From positions 1 through 64,000 of the forward strand of contig CASGHK010000023.1 of the NCBI GenBank assembly GCA_949320185.1: a stretch of DNA of 64,000 nucleotides, written 5' to 3'. The translations under genes were made by a program, and so were the position numbers. Numbering within the stretch: position 1 is the stretch's first letter; every line of letters begins with the position of its first letter. Of this stretch, positions 1-10,564 are shown piece after piece. This stretch comes from an uncultured Methanomicrobiales archaeon. Its GTDB lineage: Archaea > Halobacteriota > Methanomicrobia > Methanomicrobiales > Methanospirillaceae. The notes under the pieces are model-generated. The model saw only the letters and a program-made list of their open reading frames with translations, was not told the DNA's origin and made no database searches.

Positions 1-1293
1 AAACGCGCGATCATGTCCCGCACGGCGATCATGTTCCAGCGGACGTTCGCGTTGTATGGGAACGACCGTGTGATTGAGAACGTCCTGCACGCTCTCGACG
101 ACATCCATTATCCGATCGAGAAGGCGGTGAGTCGTGCAGCGGATCTCCTCGACGAGGTGCGTCTCTCTCACCGAATGATGCACATCGCCCGTGACCTGTC
201 TGGTGGGGAGAAGCAGCGCGTGGTGCTGGCTCGCCAGCTGGCGAAGGAGCCGTTTCTTCTGTTCGCGGACGAGCCGACGGGGACTCTGGACCCCGAGACG
301 GCCGGTGTCGTCCACGGCGTCCTGAAGACGTCGGTGAAGGACAAGGGGATGGGGATGGTGGTGACGTCCCACTTCGCGAGCGTGATCGAGGATCTTGCGG
401 ACCGTGCGCTGCTGCTCGAGGACGGCGCGGTCATCGCGCTGGGATCGCCTCGCGAGGTTGTCGCTCGTTTCATGGAGGACTACGCTGACCTCGAGGCGTT
501 CGAGAAGCCGGAACTCGGGGACGTGCTGTTGCAGGCCCGGGAGGTGATGAAGCGGTACATCTCGGTGGACCGTGGTGTCGTTCGTGCGGTCAACGGGGTC
601 AGTTTCGAGGTGAAGCGCGGGGAGATCTTCGGGATCATCGGCCGTTCCGGTGCGGGGAAGACGACGCTGTCGCGGATCATCTCGGGGATCATCGAGCCGA
701 CGGGGGGCGAGATGAACATCCGTGTCGGCGACGAGTGGATCGACATGACGAAGCCCGGGATCGAGAACCGGGGTCGTGCGAAGGGGTACATCGGGCTCCT
801 GCACCAGGAGTACGACCTGTTCCCGCACCGGACGGTGCTGGACAACCTGACGGACGCGATCGGTCTGGAGTTCCCGAAGGAACTGGCGATGCGGAAGGCG
901 GTGGTGACGCTGAAGATGGCGGGCTTCTCGGACGAGAAGAGCCGTGCGGTGCTTGACCGTCTTCCAGGGCAGCTCTCGGAGGGTGAGAAGCACCGGGTGG
1001 CGCTGGCGCAGGTGCTGATCCGGGAGCCGATGCTGGTGATCCTGGACGAGCCGACGGGGACGATGGACCCGATCACCAAGATCGACGTGAAGCACTCGAT
1101 CCTGCATGCCCGCGAGGAGACGGACGAGACGTTCATCGTCGTCTCGCACGACATGGACTTCGTCCGGGACATCTGCGACCGCCTCGCCCTGATGCGGGGC
1201 GGCAGGATCATCCAGATCGGACCCACTGACGAAGTCCTCGAGGTCCTCACCGAGGAGGAGCGGCGGGTCATGGCATCGGGGAGCCCCGCCTGA
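1..1293 (+). CDS. atwA: Methyl-coenzyme M reductase activation component A2 (AtwA), tandem ABC ATPase, 5'-truncated by window edge
   Basis: Two ABC ATPase modules with LSGGEK and LSEGEK signatures and Walker B LFADEPTG / VILDEPTG; reading frame is open to base 1; followed immediately by mmp genes. Confidence 0.9.
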   Translation, partial: KRAIMSRTAIMFQRTFALYGNDRVIENVLHALDDIHYPIEKAVSRAADLLDEVRLSHRMMHIARDLSGGEKQRVVLARQLAKEPFLLFADEPTGTLDPETAGVVHGVLKTSVKDKGMGMVVTSHFASVIEDLADRALLLEDGAVIALGSPREVVARFMEDYADLEAFEKPELGDVLLQAREVMKRYISVDRGVVRAVNGVSFEVKRGEIFGIIGRSGAGKTTLSRIISGIIEPTGGEMNIRVGDEWIDMTKPGIENRGRAKGYIGLLHQEYDLFPHRTVLDNLTDAIGLEFPKELAMRKAVVTLKMAGFSDEKSRAVLDRLPGQLSEGEKHRVALAQVLIREPMLVILDEPTGTMDPITKIDVKHSILHAREETDETFIVVSHDMDFVRDICDRLALMRGGRIIQIGPTDEVLEVLTEEERRVMASGSPA

Positions 1294-1300
1294 GGCCCCG

Positions 1301-2821
1301 ATGCCAACCATCCACCTGGACGGAATTCCCCGGGACCTCCCCCCCGGAGCGACCCTGGCGGACCTCTGCGAAGGCTGTGACCCCGCCTGTGCCGTCGCGG
1401 TGATCCGTCCCTCCACGGCAGAGGCAGCCGCAACGGCCAACGTCAGGCTCGCCACCACTGCCGGTGAGGTGACGATAGAGACCCTTGGTTCCGGCCGCCT
1501 GCCGGCCGTGGACCTGATCCAGGGCCTGGCGGTCCAGTGGTCTGACCGGACCTCCGTCGCGCTCGGCCCGTTCCCAAGTGACGTCGTCCCGACCCGCCAG
1601 GTCCACCAGTACCAGCGCGGCGACGTGGTACTCGGGTGCGGCGGGTACGACCCGGCTCGGTCGTATCTCGTCCTGGTCCGGGCCCGTCATTCGGCTGATT
1701 ACGGGACCGGGGCGGACGGCGGAATCGTCGGCACGGTGGTGGCCGGACGTGCAGTCGTCGACCGTATCGGGCCAGATGATCAGGTCGAGACGGTCCAGCC
1801 CGTCCTTTCGTGGGCGGACACGAGCCGGTCTTTTACGACAACCGACCGTTCGATAGCGCTTGAGGACGGGATGGAGGTCGTCACCCGCATCGGGGTGACG
1901 GCCGAAGGCTTCGGCGGCGCTACCGTCGAGACCGGCACCGCCGCCTCGGTCGAGCACCTCCTCCTCTCGCTCGAGGCGGGCACCTTCGAGGTCGCCCGGA
2001 CCGCGTCGACCCACATCACCGAGGAGCGGCTCGCAGGGACGCCGGTGCCGTCGGAGAAGGCCCACGGACGGCGAGAGGGAGTCGTGACGGTGCGCACCTC
2101 GGGGGCACGAGCCGGCTGCCTCTACATCTACCGCGAGGATGTACCCTCCTCCCCCCAGCACACGATCGTGGGCCGGGTCAACCATGGGCTCGAGCTCGTC
2201 AAGCTGGCCCGCGAAGGGGACCGCCTGGCGGTCAGCTGTATTCCGGCCAGGTTCGATCTGCTCGGCCTTCCGCTCGAGACCGCTGTGCAGATCGCGGCCG
2301 AGCGAGGGGTCGCATTCGAGGCGGACCGGACCGAGCCAGGCCGTGTGGTTGTCGGGCAGACCCCTGGCACCACGCTCGAGGTCCTTGAGAAGGGTGCCGT
2401 GAACGTCACCACGGTCCCGCTCTCGGACGTGATCGATATCCGGCTCGACCCGGTGGCCGCTCCGGCATCCGTTGCAGTCTTCCGTCGGATCACCGGGTTG
2501 AAGTACCACGCCATCGGGACCATGCCGTTCTTCTTCTCGTTCGAGGACGTCTTCCTCTTTAAGCCGAAGCTCCCGAACGATGTCCGGCTCACCCCCGAGA
2601 ACACCCCGACGGGAGAGACTCCAGCGAATGCCCTGGCGATCACCAATGACGCTCGGAAAGGTCGAGGGATGGTCGGGATTCGACTCGCACCGAACTCCGA
2701 GTTCGGCCCCACCTCGGAGCCTTTCGAGGGGACGAACCTGATCGGAACCGTTATCGACGTCGGAAAACTGAAACGGATGAAGGAAGGAACGATCGTGCAT
2801 ATTCGGGAGGCCCGGCCGTGA
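1301..2821 (+). CDS. mmp3: Methanogenesis marker protein 3 (UPF0288 family)
   Basis: 506 aa, family-like sequence with cyclophilin-like segments; directly downstream of atwA, 4-nt overlap with next gene. Confidence 0.85.
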   Translation: MPTIHLDGIPRDLPPGATLADLCEGCDPACAVAVIRPSTAEAAATANVRLATTAGEVTIETLGSGRLPAVDLIQGLAVQWSDRTSVALGPFPSDVVPTRQVHQYQRGDVVLGCGGYDPARSYLVLVRARHSADYGTGADGGIVGTVVAGRAVVDRIGPDDQVETVQPVLSWADTSRSFTTTDRSIALEDGMEVVTRIGVTAEGFGGATVETGTAASVEHLLLSLEAGTFEVARTASTHITEERLAGTPVPSEKAHGRREGVVTVRTSGARAGCLYIYREDVPSSPQHTIVGRVNHGLELVKLAREGDRLAVSCIPARFDLLGLPLETAVQIAAERGVAFEADRTEPGRVVVGQTPGTTLEVLEKGAVNVTTVPLSDVIDIRLDPVAAPASVAVFRRITGLKYHAIGTMPFFFSFEDVFLFKPKLPNDVRLTPENTPTGETPANALAITNDARKGRGMVGIRLAPNSEFGPTSEPFEGTNLIGTVIDVGKLKRMKEGTIVHIREARP

Positions 2822-3297
2822 GCGAGGCGGCCGCAGCGGACAGGGTGTCCGCACGACCCGGCGTGCAGCCCGGCACTGCCACGAAGTATGTCTTCGTCGA
2901 CTCGCCCGAGCTGACCGCCGCCGACCTCGCACTCCGGGGGTACGAGATAGCCCCGGGTGTTCAGATCAAGGAGACCTGTTTCGGGCTGATGATCACGGGG
3001 CCCGAGGCGGATGTCGAACGACTGGTTGACGAGCTTCGGCTCCTCGATCCCGACCGGATCTTCGTGAAAGACCGGGGCTTTCCACCGGGCGACGAACGGC
3101 GCTGCCGCGCGAATCTCGGCGGCGCGCGCCCCGGCTTTTACGGTCACGAGAACGAGATGCGGCTGGTCCGATATATCTCGTCCGGCCTCCGGGCGCTCCG
3201 CGACCCGAAGAAGGCGGACCTGCTGCGTGCCAAGCCCAGGAGCCCCGACGAGCCGCTCTCCGTCGAGCGCCTGAACACGATCATCCAGGAGTCCTGA
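2818..3297 (+). CDS. mmp6: Methanogenesis marker protein 6
   Basis: 159 aa; position in mmp cluster and family-like sequence. Confidence 0.8.
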   Translation: MSEAAAADRVSARPGVQPGTATKYVFVDSPELTAADLALRGYEIAPGVQIKETCFGLMITGPEADVERLVDELRLLDPDRIFVKDRGFPPGDERRCRANLGGARPGFYGHENEMRLVRYISSGLRALRDPKKADLLRAKPRSPDEPLSVERLNTIIQES

Positions 3298-3298
3298 T

Positions 3299-3751
3299 AT
3301 GGCGAAAGTATTCATCTATCCCGGCACGAGCCTGATCCTCTCCGACCTCGTCTCCCGGTTCGGCCACCGGCCGCTCGGCTCGGCTCTCTCGGTGCGGGAG
3401 AAGGTCCAGACGGCGGGGCTCGACTCGCCGCCCCTCCAGATTACGCCCGAGGACCCGAAGAAGGGTCTCCGTTTCGCCGCGGTGGAGGTTCCCTCAGGAG
3501 TCCGCGGCCGGATGTCCCTCCATGGCCCGCAGATCGAGGAGGCCGAAGCAGGGATCATCATCCTGGACGCGGACCTCGCCTTCGGGTGCATGGGCTGCGC
3601 TCGGACCAACGAGCTGGTCCGCTTCCTCCTGCACCAGCGTGACATCCCGATCCTGGAGCTCACGTATCCTCGCAGCGACGAGGAGGGTATCCGGTTCGTC
3701 GCCGCGATCAGGGATTTCCTCTCGGCCCTTGCCGGAGGTGCGGCTGCATGA
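3299..3751 (+). CDS. mmp5: Methanogenesis marker protein 5
   Basis: 150 aa; [24 protein letters not shown]-terminus, cluster position. Confidence 0.8.
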   Translation: MAKVFIYPGTSLILSDLVSRFGHRPLGSALSVREKVQTAGLDSPPLQITPEDPKKGLRFAAVEVPSGVRGRMSLHGPQIEEAEAGIIILDADLAFGCMGCARTNELVRFLLHQRDIPILELTYPRSDEEGIRFVAAIRDFLSALAGGAAA

Positions 3752-4986
3752 GCGCACCTGTCCGAATCGCCCTGCTCGCGTGTGGGGCCGAGTACTCCGG
3801 TGTGATGCCAGAGATCTACGAGGCGGCGCGCCAGGTGGAGGCCGAGGTCTTCTACCCCGACGTGACACTCGCCGACGTCAGGGCTGCGGGCAGGGGCTTC
3901 GGCCTCGACGTCCACTCGGCCGATCTCAAGCTGATGATCGCCCGGGCGGAGGCCCTCGTGGAGGGGCGCACCGAGGCCGACGCGGTCTTCATCGCCACCT
4001 GCTTCCGCTGCGCCGAGGCGGCGATCGTCAGGAACGAGCTCAGGCGCTATATCCACGAGGGGTCCCGACTCCCCGTCGTCTCGTACTCGTTCACTGAGCG
4101 GACAACCGCGGGGACGCTCCTGACCCGGATGGAGGCGCTCGTTACGATCGCCCGCCGGCGGGCCCTGCTCGCCCGCGAGCGGCAGGAAGGGATCACGCTC
4201 GGCCTCGACTCGGGATCGGCTACCACCAAAGCGATCATCATGAAGGACAACGAGGTGATCGGGACCGGGTGGCGGCCGACGACGCAGGTACAGCAGTCGG
4301 CGGACGATGTGATTGCGCTCGCGCTCGAGGAGTCGGGGATCCGGCGCTCGGAGATCGAGGCGACCGGCGTAACCGGATACGGCCGGTTCCTGCTCGGGAA
4401 CTCGATCGGGGCGGACCTGATCCAGGAGGAGCTGACCGTCAACTCCAAGGGTGCGGTCTACCTCGCCGACCGACAGCACGGTTTTGCCACCGTGATCGAC
4501 ATCGGGGGCATGGACAACAAGGCGATCACTGTTCAGGACGGGATCCCAGGCGTCTTCACGATGGGCGGAATCTGCGCTGGCGCCTCGGGGCGGTTCCTCG
4601 AGATGACCGCAAAAAGGCTCGGCGTGGACATCACCGAGCTCGGCCCGCTCGCGATGAAGGGGATGGGCCAGAACGTCCCGATGAACTCCTACTGCATCGT
4701 CTTCGGGACTCAGTCGCTCGTGAATGCGCTCGCGGCCGGCAACACCCCCGAGGACGTCGCCGCCGCCGCCTGCCACTCGGTTGCCGAACAGGTCTACGAG
4801 CAGCAGCTCCAGGAGGTCGATATCCGTGAGCCCGTCATCATGGTCGGCGGCACCTCCCTGATCACGGGGCTCGTCCACGCGATGGGCGAGCTCCTCCAGA
4901 CCGAGGTCGTCGTCCCTCGCCACTCCCAGTTCATCGGTGCAGTCGGTTCGGCCCTGCTCGCGTCGGGCTTCATCAGGAAGGGGTGA
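3748..4986 (+). CDS. mmp15: Methanogenesis marker protein 15, BcrAD/BadFG-type ASKHA ATPase
   Basis: [16 protein letters not shown] and [12 protein letters not shown] phosphate-binding motifs; 4-nt overlap with mmp5. Confidence 0.85.
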   Translation: MSAPVRIALLACGAEYSGVMPEIYEAARQVEAEVFYPDVTLADVRAAGRGFGLDVHSADLKLMIARAEALVEGRTEADAVFIATCFRCAEAAIVRNELRRYIHEGSRLPVVSYSFTERTTAGTLLTRMEALVTIARRRALLARERQEGITLGLDSGSATTKAIIMKDNEVIGTGWRPTTQVQQSADDVIALALEESGIRRSEIEATGVTGYGRFLLGNSIGADLIQEELTVNSKGAVYLADRQHGFATVIDIGGMDNKAITVQDGIPGVFTMGGICAGASGRFLEMTAKRLGVDITELGPLAMKGMGQNVPMNSYCIVFGTQSLVNALAAGNTPEDVAAAACHSVAEQVYEQQLQEVDIREPVIMVGGTSLITGLVHAMGELLQTEVVVPRHSQFIGAVGSALLASGFIRKG

Positions 4987-4989
4987 GAG

Positions 4990-5574
4990 ATGGTCCTGGA
5001 CCATTTCGTGGTCGAGTCGCCCGAGGCCTGGGCCGTGTCCGCATACACGGACATCGCGAACGACGTCCTCCTGGACCATAACCTGGCCCGGGCGATCGAG
5101 CGACTCCACATCGAGATCGACCCCGAGTACCCGCTATTCATCGCGGTCGGAACGTTCGGACGGCTTCCGTCGGTCGTCCACCTCAAGGACTTCGCCGAGG
5201 TGACCCGCACCCCTGAAAAAGTCACTCTCGGAATCACAGACGAGACCCACCTTGCCGCCCTCCTCGACCAGCTCTGGGACCGGTACGGTCGCAACAGGGT
5301 CGAGCAGCCGGACCGCTGGACGATCGAGATCGCCGAGGACACCGAGCTTCCTGTCGCCCCGGATCTCATCGAGATGCTCGTCTCGGACCCCTCGATCGGC
5401 CTGGTCCGCGACCTGATCTACGCCCTCCTCGCGATCGCGCCCGAGGGCTTCCGGGTCCGAACGCACCACTACGAGAACGGCCGGTTCTGGCTCGCGGCGA
5501 GCGAGAATACCCTGCCAGACGACCTGGATGCCCGCGTCCGTTCGCTCTTTTCCCGGATGGAGGCGCCGGCATGA
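4990..5574 (+). CDS. mmp17: Methanogenesis marker protein 17
   Basis: 194 aa; cluster position, 4-nt overlap with mmp7. Confidence 0.8.
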   Translation: MVLDHFVVESPEAWAVSAYTDIANDVLLDHNLARAIERLHIEIDPEYPLFIAVGTFGRLPSVVHLKDFAEVTRTPEKVTLGITDETHLAALLDQLWDRYGRNRVEQPDRWTIEIAEDTELPVAPDLIEMLVSDPSIGLVRDLIYALLAIAPEGFRVRTHHYENGRFWLAASENTLPDDLDARVRSLFSRMEAPA

Positions 5575-6509
5575 TCCTGGTCCCCATCACCTACAAGGGC
5601 GGCGTCTACCGCCACGACGAGATCGTCGACCTGATCGCCGACCTGGGCGGGTACGTGATCCAGAAGCACGTCCTTGCCACCGAGGTCGTTCTCCTCTGCC
5701 TCGTTCCGCGTGAGGACATCCCCCTGATAGAACAGATCGGCCGGCCGCTCGGCGGCGAGGTGAAGCCCTCCCCACTGGTCGGAACCGAGGTCGCGATCGT
5801 CACCCCGTCGCTCTCGATCCACCACCTGCCCCACCCGGCATGCGACATCGCCGAGTACGTCAGGAGGCTCGGGGCGAAGTCCAACATGATCGGGCTCGCC
5901 CGGGGCTACGGCAAGCGGGTCGCTCAGACGTCCGCTGAAGAACGCGAGATCATCAACGAACACGACTGCGCCGTCTTCCTGCTCGGCAACTTCGATCACT
6001 GTATCCGCAAGAAGATGGTGGCGCTCCGGCGGGGGATCGACGTCCCGATCATCCTGACCGGCAAGCCCCCAACGGAGGACCTCCAGAAGGCGGTCGACCC
6101 ACCCGTCGCGGGCTACGTCGGGAATGTCGGCCGGTTCATGCACCGGACCAAGGAGGCGGACGAGCTCGAACGGCTCGACGCAATCGTCGCCGAGGTGACC
6201 CGCGTCCTGGACCTCCGGCGCGAGGAGATCGCGAAGGACCCGCTCTCCGCCTCACCGGCGCGGCTTATGTCCGTAATCCAGGCCCAGGTCCCCGAGGTCC
6301 TCGAGGTGACGAGTCCAACTCCGATCACGGTCCAGATCGCGGGACTCCGGGTGAAGCTCCCCTACGCCGAGTTCGCCGACCGGGTTCGGGCGGCGGAGGT
6401 CGAGGAGGGGGTCACGATCGGTCAGCTCGCCGATATCCTGCCCTCGCGGATGCGCGACTATATTCTCGTCCGGATCAAACCCTCTTCAGAGACGGACATC
6501 GTCGTCTAG
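5571..6509 (+). CDS. mmp7: Methanogenesis marker protein 7
   Basis: 312 aa; MILVPITYKGGVYRHDEIVDL N-terminus; cluster position. Confidence 0.85.
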   Translation: MILVPITYKGGVYRHDEIVDLIADLGGYVIQKHVLATEVVLLCLVPREDIPLIEQIGRPLGGEVKPSPLVGTEVAIVTPSLSIHHLPHPACDIAEYVRRLGAKSNMIGLARGYGKRVAQTSAEEREIINEHDCAVFLLGNFDHCIRKKMVALRRGIDVPIILTGKPPTEDLQKAVDPPVAGYVGNVGRFMHRTKEADELERLDAIVAEVTRVLDLRREEIAKDPLSASPARLMSVIQAQVPEVLEVTSPTPITVQIAGLRVKLPYAEFADRVRAAEVEEGVTIGQLADILPSRMRDYILVRIKPSSETDIVV

Positions 6510-6552
6510 TCTCGACTGGACGAGGATCTCCCCCCATTCTGGAGACCAGGCC

Positions 6553-7002
6553 ATGACCTTTGAAGAGGAACTGTCCGAGATAGTGAACGCCGGCACTGAG
6601 GAGACCTGTGCCGGATGGATGAAGGCGATCGAGCAGGAGTACGGTAAAGTCCCGCTGATCTTCCAGCGGATGGCTGAGCGGCCGGAGGTGCTGATATCGC
6701 ACCTGCTCTACAAGGACGCAGTGACCCAGACGTCTGCCCTCGACCCGAAGTACGTCGAGCTGATCTGCCTCGCCGTCGGGGCCGCCCTCAAGTGCACCCA
6801 CTGCACCGGGTACCATATGCAGGCGGCCTTGAGGATGGGCGCGAGCCGGGAGGAGATCCTGGAGACCGTGCTGATCGCCGGGTTGATCTCGAACTCCTCG
6901 GTCCTGGCGAACGCCTATCGTGTCATCGACGATAAACTCGCAAAATGCGTCCCCTGCGAGACTGCCGGCATCACGAAGAACGGAAACGGTTGTGACCGGT
7001 GA
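6553..7002 (+). CDS. Carboxymuconolactone decarboxylase / AhpD-like family protein
   Basis: CTHCTGYHMQAALRMGASREEILETVLIAG typical CMD/AhpD motif with CxxC. Confidence 0.85.
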   Translation: MTFEEELSEIVNAGTEETCAGWMKAIEQEYGKVPLIFQRMAERPEVLISHLLYKDAVTQTSALDPKYVELICLAVGAALKCTHCTGYHMQAALRMGASREEILETVLIAGLISNSSVLANAYRVIDDKLAKCVPCETAGITKNGNGCDR

Positions 7003-8251
7003 ATCGGCCGACGTGGTGGTGGTCGGTGGCGGGCCGGCGGGGCTCTTCTGCGCGGCCCAGCTCCCGGCAGGCCTCGACGTGCTCGTCCTCGAGCGGATGC
7101 CGGGGCCCGGAGCGAAGCTCCTCCTCTCCGGCTCTGGCCAAGCGAACCTGACCCACGAGGGGACGGTGGGAGCGTTCCTCGAGCACTACGGTGCGAAGGA
7201 CCACGGTCGGTTCCTCCGGCACGCCTTCGCCGCTCTCCCGAACGATGCGCTCTGCCGCTGGTTCACCGACCACGGAGTCCCGATCGAGGTCCGCGAGGAC
7301 GGCAAGGTCTTCCCGGTCTCGAGGCGGTCGCAGGATGTGCTCGATGCGGTGCTGGACGCCTGTTCGGCACACCGAGTCCGTGTCCGGACCGGGGTCCGGG
7401 TCCAATCGGTGGAGCGAGCCAAAGACGGGCTCCTCGTCGGGACGGGGGCGGGAGCGGTCGAGGGCCTGTCGGTCGTCATCGCGACGGGCGGCGCTTCATA
7501 CCCGCAGACGGGCTCATCGGGAGACGGCTTCCGGCTGGCCGCGGAACTCGGCCACACGGTGGTCGAGCCCCGCCCTGCTCTCACCCCGATCGAGCCTGAT
7601 CCCTATCCATTCGCCGACCTCGCGGGGGTGACGGTGCCGGGCGCGAGCCTCACGCTGGAGCGGGAAGAAAGACGCGTCGCCTTCGAACAGGGGGACCTCC
7701 TCTTCACACACCGGGGTCTCTCCGGGCCGGTCGTTCTCCACCTCTCCCGGTCGGTGCTCCCGCATGACCGTCTCCGGGTCTCGTTCCTGAATCCCCTCCG
7801 GGCAGACGAGGTCGACGCCCGGGTCGTCGCTCTCTGCGCCGAGCACGGTGCGGCCCGGCTCCCTGCGGTCCTCAGTCCTCTCGGGCTCCCCGATCGGCTC
7901 GTCCGCCGGTTGCTCGAGCTCGCTGCTCTCCCCCCGGACCTCATCGGGGCGCGGGTCACCCGCGAAGCGCGCCGGGCGCTGGTGGCGGCTCTCACAGCCC
8001 TACCTCTCGAGGTCTCGCGCGTCGGGGGGTTCGGGGTCGCGATGGCGACCGCCGGCGGGGTCGCCCTTGGGGAGGTCGACCCGCGCACGATGGGCTCACG
8101 CCTGGTTCCCGGGCTGTTTTTCGCTGGCGAGGTCCTGGATATCGACGGGGACAGCGGTGGATACAACCTCCAGGCCGCATTCTCGACCGGAGCGCTCGCC
8201 GCCGCCGGCGTCGCTCGGTACCTGGGGTCGGTGCCGTCGGGGCGGAGTTGA
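6992..8251 (+). CDS. NAD(P)/FAD-dependent oxidoreductase, HI0933/BaiN-like flavoprotein
   Basis: VVVVGGGPAGLFCAAQL dinucleotide fold; GGASYPQTGSSGDGF; C-terminal GLFFAGEVLDIDGDSGGYNLQAAFSTG. GTG start at 6992 preferred over the ORF-track start 6920. Confidence 0.85.
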   Translation: MTGESADVVVVGGGPAGLFCAAQLPAGLDVLVLERMPGPGAKLLLSGSGQANLTHEGTVGAFLEHYGAKDHGRFLRHAFAALPNDALCRWFTDHGVPIEVREDGKVFPVSRRSQDVLDAVLDACSAHRVRVRTGVRVQSVERAKDGLLVGTGAGAVEGLSVVIATGGASYPQTGSSGDGFRLAAELGHTVVEPRPALTPIEPDPYPFADLAGVTVPGASLTLEREERRVAFEQGDLLFTHRGLSGPVVLHLSRSVLPHDRLRVSFLNPLRADEVDARVVALCAEHGAARLPAVLSPLGLPDRLVRRLLELAALPPDLIGARVTREARRALVAALTALPLEVSRVGGFGVAMATAGGVALGEVDPRTMGSRLVPGLFFAGEVLDIDGDSGGYNLQAAFSTGALAAAGVARYLGSVPSGRS

Positions 8252-8295
8252 GGAGGCGGACCCTATATGCCCCCGGGCGTAGAACAGGATCTCCA

Positions 8296-8862
8296 ATGAG
8301 CTCCGCGCCACCTCCCCGCACGATCGACGATATCGCTGCCGAGTACGCGGCCTTCTGCCAGGAGGTCGCCGACCGATGCACCCGTGACATGCTGGAGATC
8401 GAACGGCTGATCTCCATCCTGGAAGAGAGGAAGCCGGTCCACTGCTACGGATTCGGCAGGAGCGGCAACGTCGCATCGGCGCTGGCTATCCGCCTCCGGC
8501 ATTTCCAGCGCGTTCTCGGGGACGTCTGGTTCTGCGGCGACCTGGTGCGCAACACATTCAACAACACGGACCTCCTCATCGTCGTCTCGAAGAACTGTTC
8601 CCGTTCCGACCTCCTCTATCACGTCGAGAGAGCCCGAAAAGGGGGGATGACATGCGCCTTCGTGACGGGTGAACCGCCCCTCCCGGAGTGCATCCAGGAT
8701 GGCGATCTGGTCTTCTCGCTCCCGTCGAAGAAGAGCAGCCCCATCTATGGCGGGGGCGATTTCGAGCTCGCGGCCTTCTTCTTCCAGGAGGTGCTCGTCT
8801 CGCGGATCGGAGCGCGCTTCAACATTGACCCAGACGATGTCGACGAGTACCATGTCCCCTGA
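8296..8862 (+). CDS. SIS-domain protein (6-phospho-3-hexuloisomerase-like)
   Basis: YGFGRSGNVASALAIRLRHF SIS motif; internal ATG at 8296 is the likelier start. Confidence 0.75.
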   Translation: MSSAPPPRTIDDIAAEYAAFCQEVADRCTRDMLEIERLISILEERKPVHCYGFGRSGNVASALAIRLRHFQRVLGDVWFCGDLVRNTFNNTDLLIVVSKNCSRSDLLYHVERARKGGMTCAFVTGEPPLPECIQDGDLVFSLPSKKSSPIYGGGDFELAAFFFQEVLVSRIGARFNIDPDDVDEYHVP

Positions 8863-8996
8863 GCCGGCACCGATCGCGCACGTGACATGATCGGGCTTCC
8901 ACCACCGGGGGTCCGCCGCCCTTCTTTTATCGACAGCGTCCATGCCGCCCCGATTCATCAGGTGTTTGCGGCGTTGTTCCACGCCGAACCTTTCCC

Positions 8997-10433
8997 TTAC
9001 GAGAACCCGACGTCGAGGGTCCGCTGGCTCTCGGCGTCCAGCCCGGTGAAAATCACGACCTTTCCCTGCTGGCGATACCGCTCCCTGACCCGAGCGATCG
9101 CCGCCACCGCCGATTGGTCCCAGACATGCGACCGCCCGAGGTCGATCCGCACCTCCGAGGGGTCGTCGTCGTAGTCGAAGAGGTCGACGAAGGCGGCCAT
9201 CGTCCCGAAGAAGAGCTGGCCCGAGACCGTGTAGACCTTCACCCCGTCCTCGCGCATCGCGGAGATCGCCGAGATCCGGGACATCTTCCAGCCGAAGACC
9301 AGTGCGGCCATCACCACGCCAGCAATCACGCCCTTCGCGAGGTTATGAGTGAAGACTACGATTGCCACCGTCCCGAGCATGATCACCGCGTCACTTCGCG
9401 GGATCTTCATGATGTCCCGGAGCGACTGCCAGTCGAAGGTGCCGACCGCGACCATGATCATCACGCCCACGAGTGCCGCCATCGGGATCTGCGCCACGAT
9501 ATCGCCGAAGACGATGATCAGGATGATAAGGAAGACCCCCGCCACCAGGGACGAAAGGCGGCCCGACCCTCCGGACTTCACATCGATAACCGACTGCCCG
9601 ATCATGGCGCAGCCGGCCATCCCGCCGAAGAGGCCGGCGACGCAGTTCGCGAGCCCCTGGCCCCGTACTTCGCGGTCCCTGTCGCTCCGGGTAACGGTCA
9701 TCTCGTCCACGATCGAGGCGGTCAGGAGCGACTCGAGCAGCCCGACGACCGTGAGAGTGGCCGCATACGGCAGGATGACCAGCAGCGTTTCGAGGGTGAG
9801 CGGCACCGCCGGCAGGACGAAGGCCGGCAGGGACCGCGAGATCGTTCCGAGGTCGCCTACGGTCTGGACGTCCAGTCTCAGGCCGATGGCGATCAGCGTC
9901 ACCACCACGATCGCCGCGAGCGATGAGGGGACCGCCTTCGTATACCGGGGTAGGACGTGGACGATCGCGATCGTCAGGGCAACGAGGGCGTAGACGACCC
10001 ACGGGACGTTGACGATGAACAGGACCTGGGCGAGGAAGATCAGGATCGCGAGCGCGTTCACGAACCCGAGCACCAAGGAATAGGGGACGTAGATGATGAA
10101 CCGGCCGACCTTCAGGACGCCCAGTCCGACCTGGATCACGCCCATCAGGAGGGTGGCCGCTAAAAGGTACTGCAGGCCGAAGTCGCGGACCAGGACCACC
10201 ATCACGAGGGCCATCGACCCGGTTGCGGCCGAGATCATGCCCGGGCGTCCGCCGACGAACGCGATGACGACCGCGATTCAGAAGGAGGCGTAGAGCCCGA
10301 CCATCGGGTCGACCCCCGCGATCAACGAAAAGGCGATCGCCTCGGGGATCAGCGCGAGGGCTACGGTCATCCCGGCGAGGACGTCGCCGCGGACGTTCGA
10401 GAACCACTCCCGATGCAGAGCGTTGAGACTCAT
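8997..10433 (-). pseudogene. SulP-family anion transporter with C-terminal STAS domain, interrupted by an in-frame TGA at codon 52
   Basis: Frame from ATG at 10433 reads [77 protein letters not shown]...; TGA at 10280-10278; rest of 479-codon frame intact. Confidence 0.8.
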
Positions 10434-10564
10434 ATAAGACTCCGAAAGTGGTGTCGACCGGCTGTAGCACGATGACGAAGAGGAAGGTCATGCGCGACCG
10501 TGACGACTGAGTGTACTAAACAACAACCCGCGACCATTTGAACCGTATGGTTCTGATAGGGGAT

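Noticed and set aside
1268-2932. 554-aa minus-strand ORF antisense to mmp3
   Set aside because: Low-complexity Arg/Gly/Asp-rich translation fully antisense to a well-supported family gene; typical GC-rich shadow ORF
3316-5109. 597-aa minus-strand ORF antisense to mmp5/mmp15
   Set aside because: Shadow ORF; no recognisable domain, overlaps two confident genes
10278-10280. Selenocysteine as the primary explanation for the SulP TGA
   Set aside because: Sec usage is not expected in this lineage and no SECIS could be demonstrated by eye; kept only as an alternative to mutation or sequencing error
9391-10491. 366-aa ORF in another frame of the SulP locus
   Set aside because: Arg/Pro/Asp-rich frame shadow of SulP; SulP frame has clear motifs
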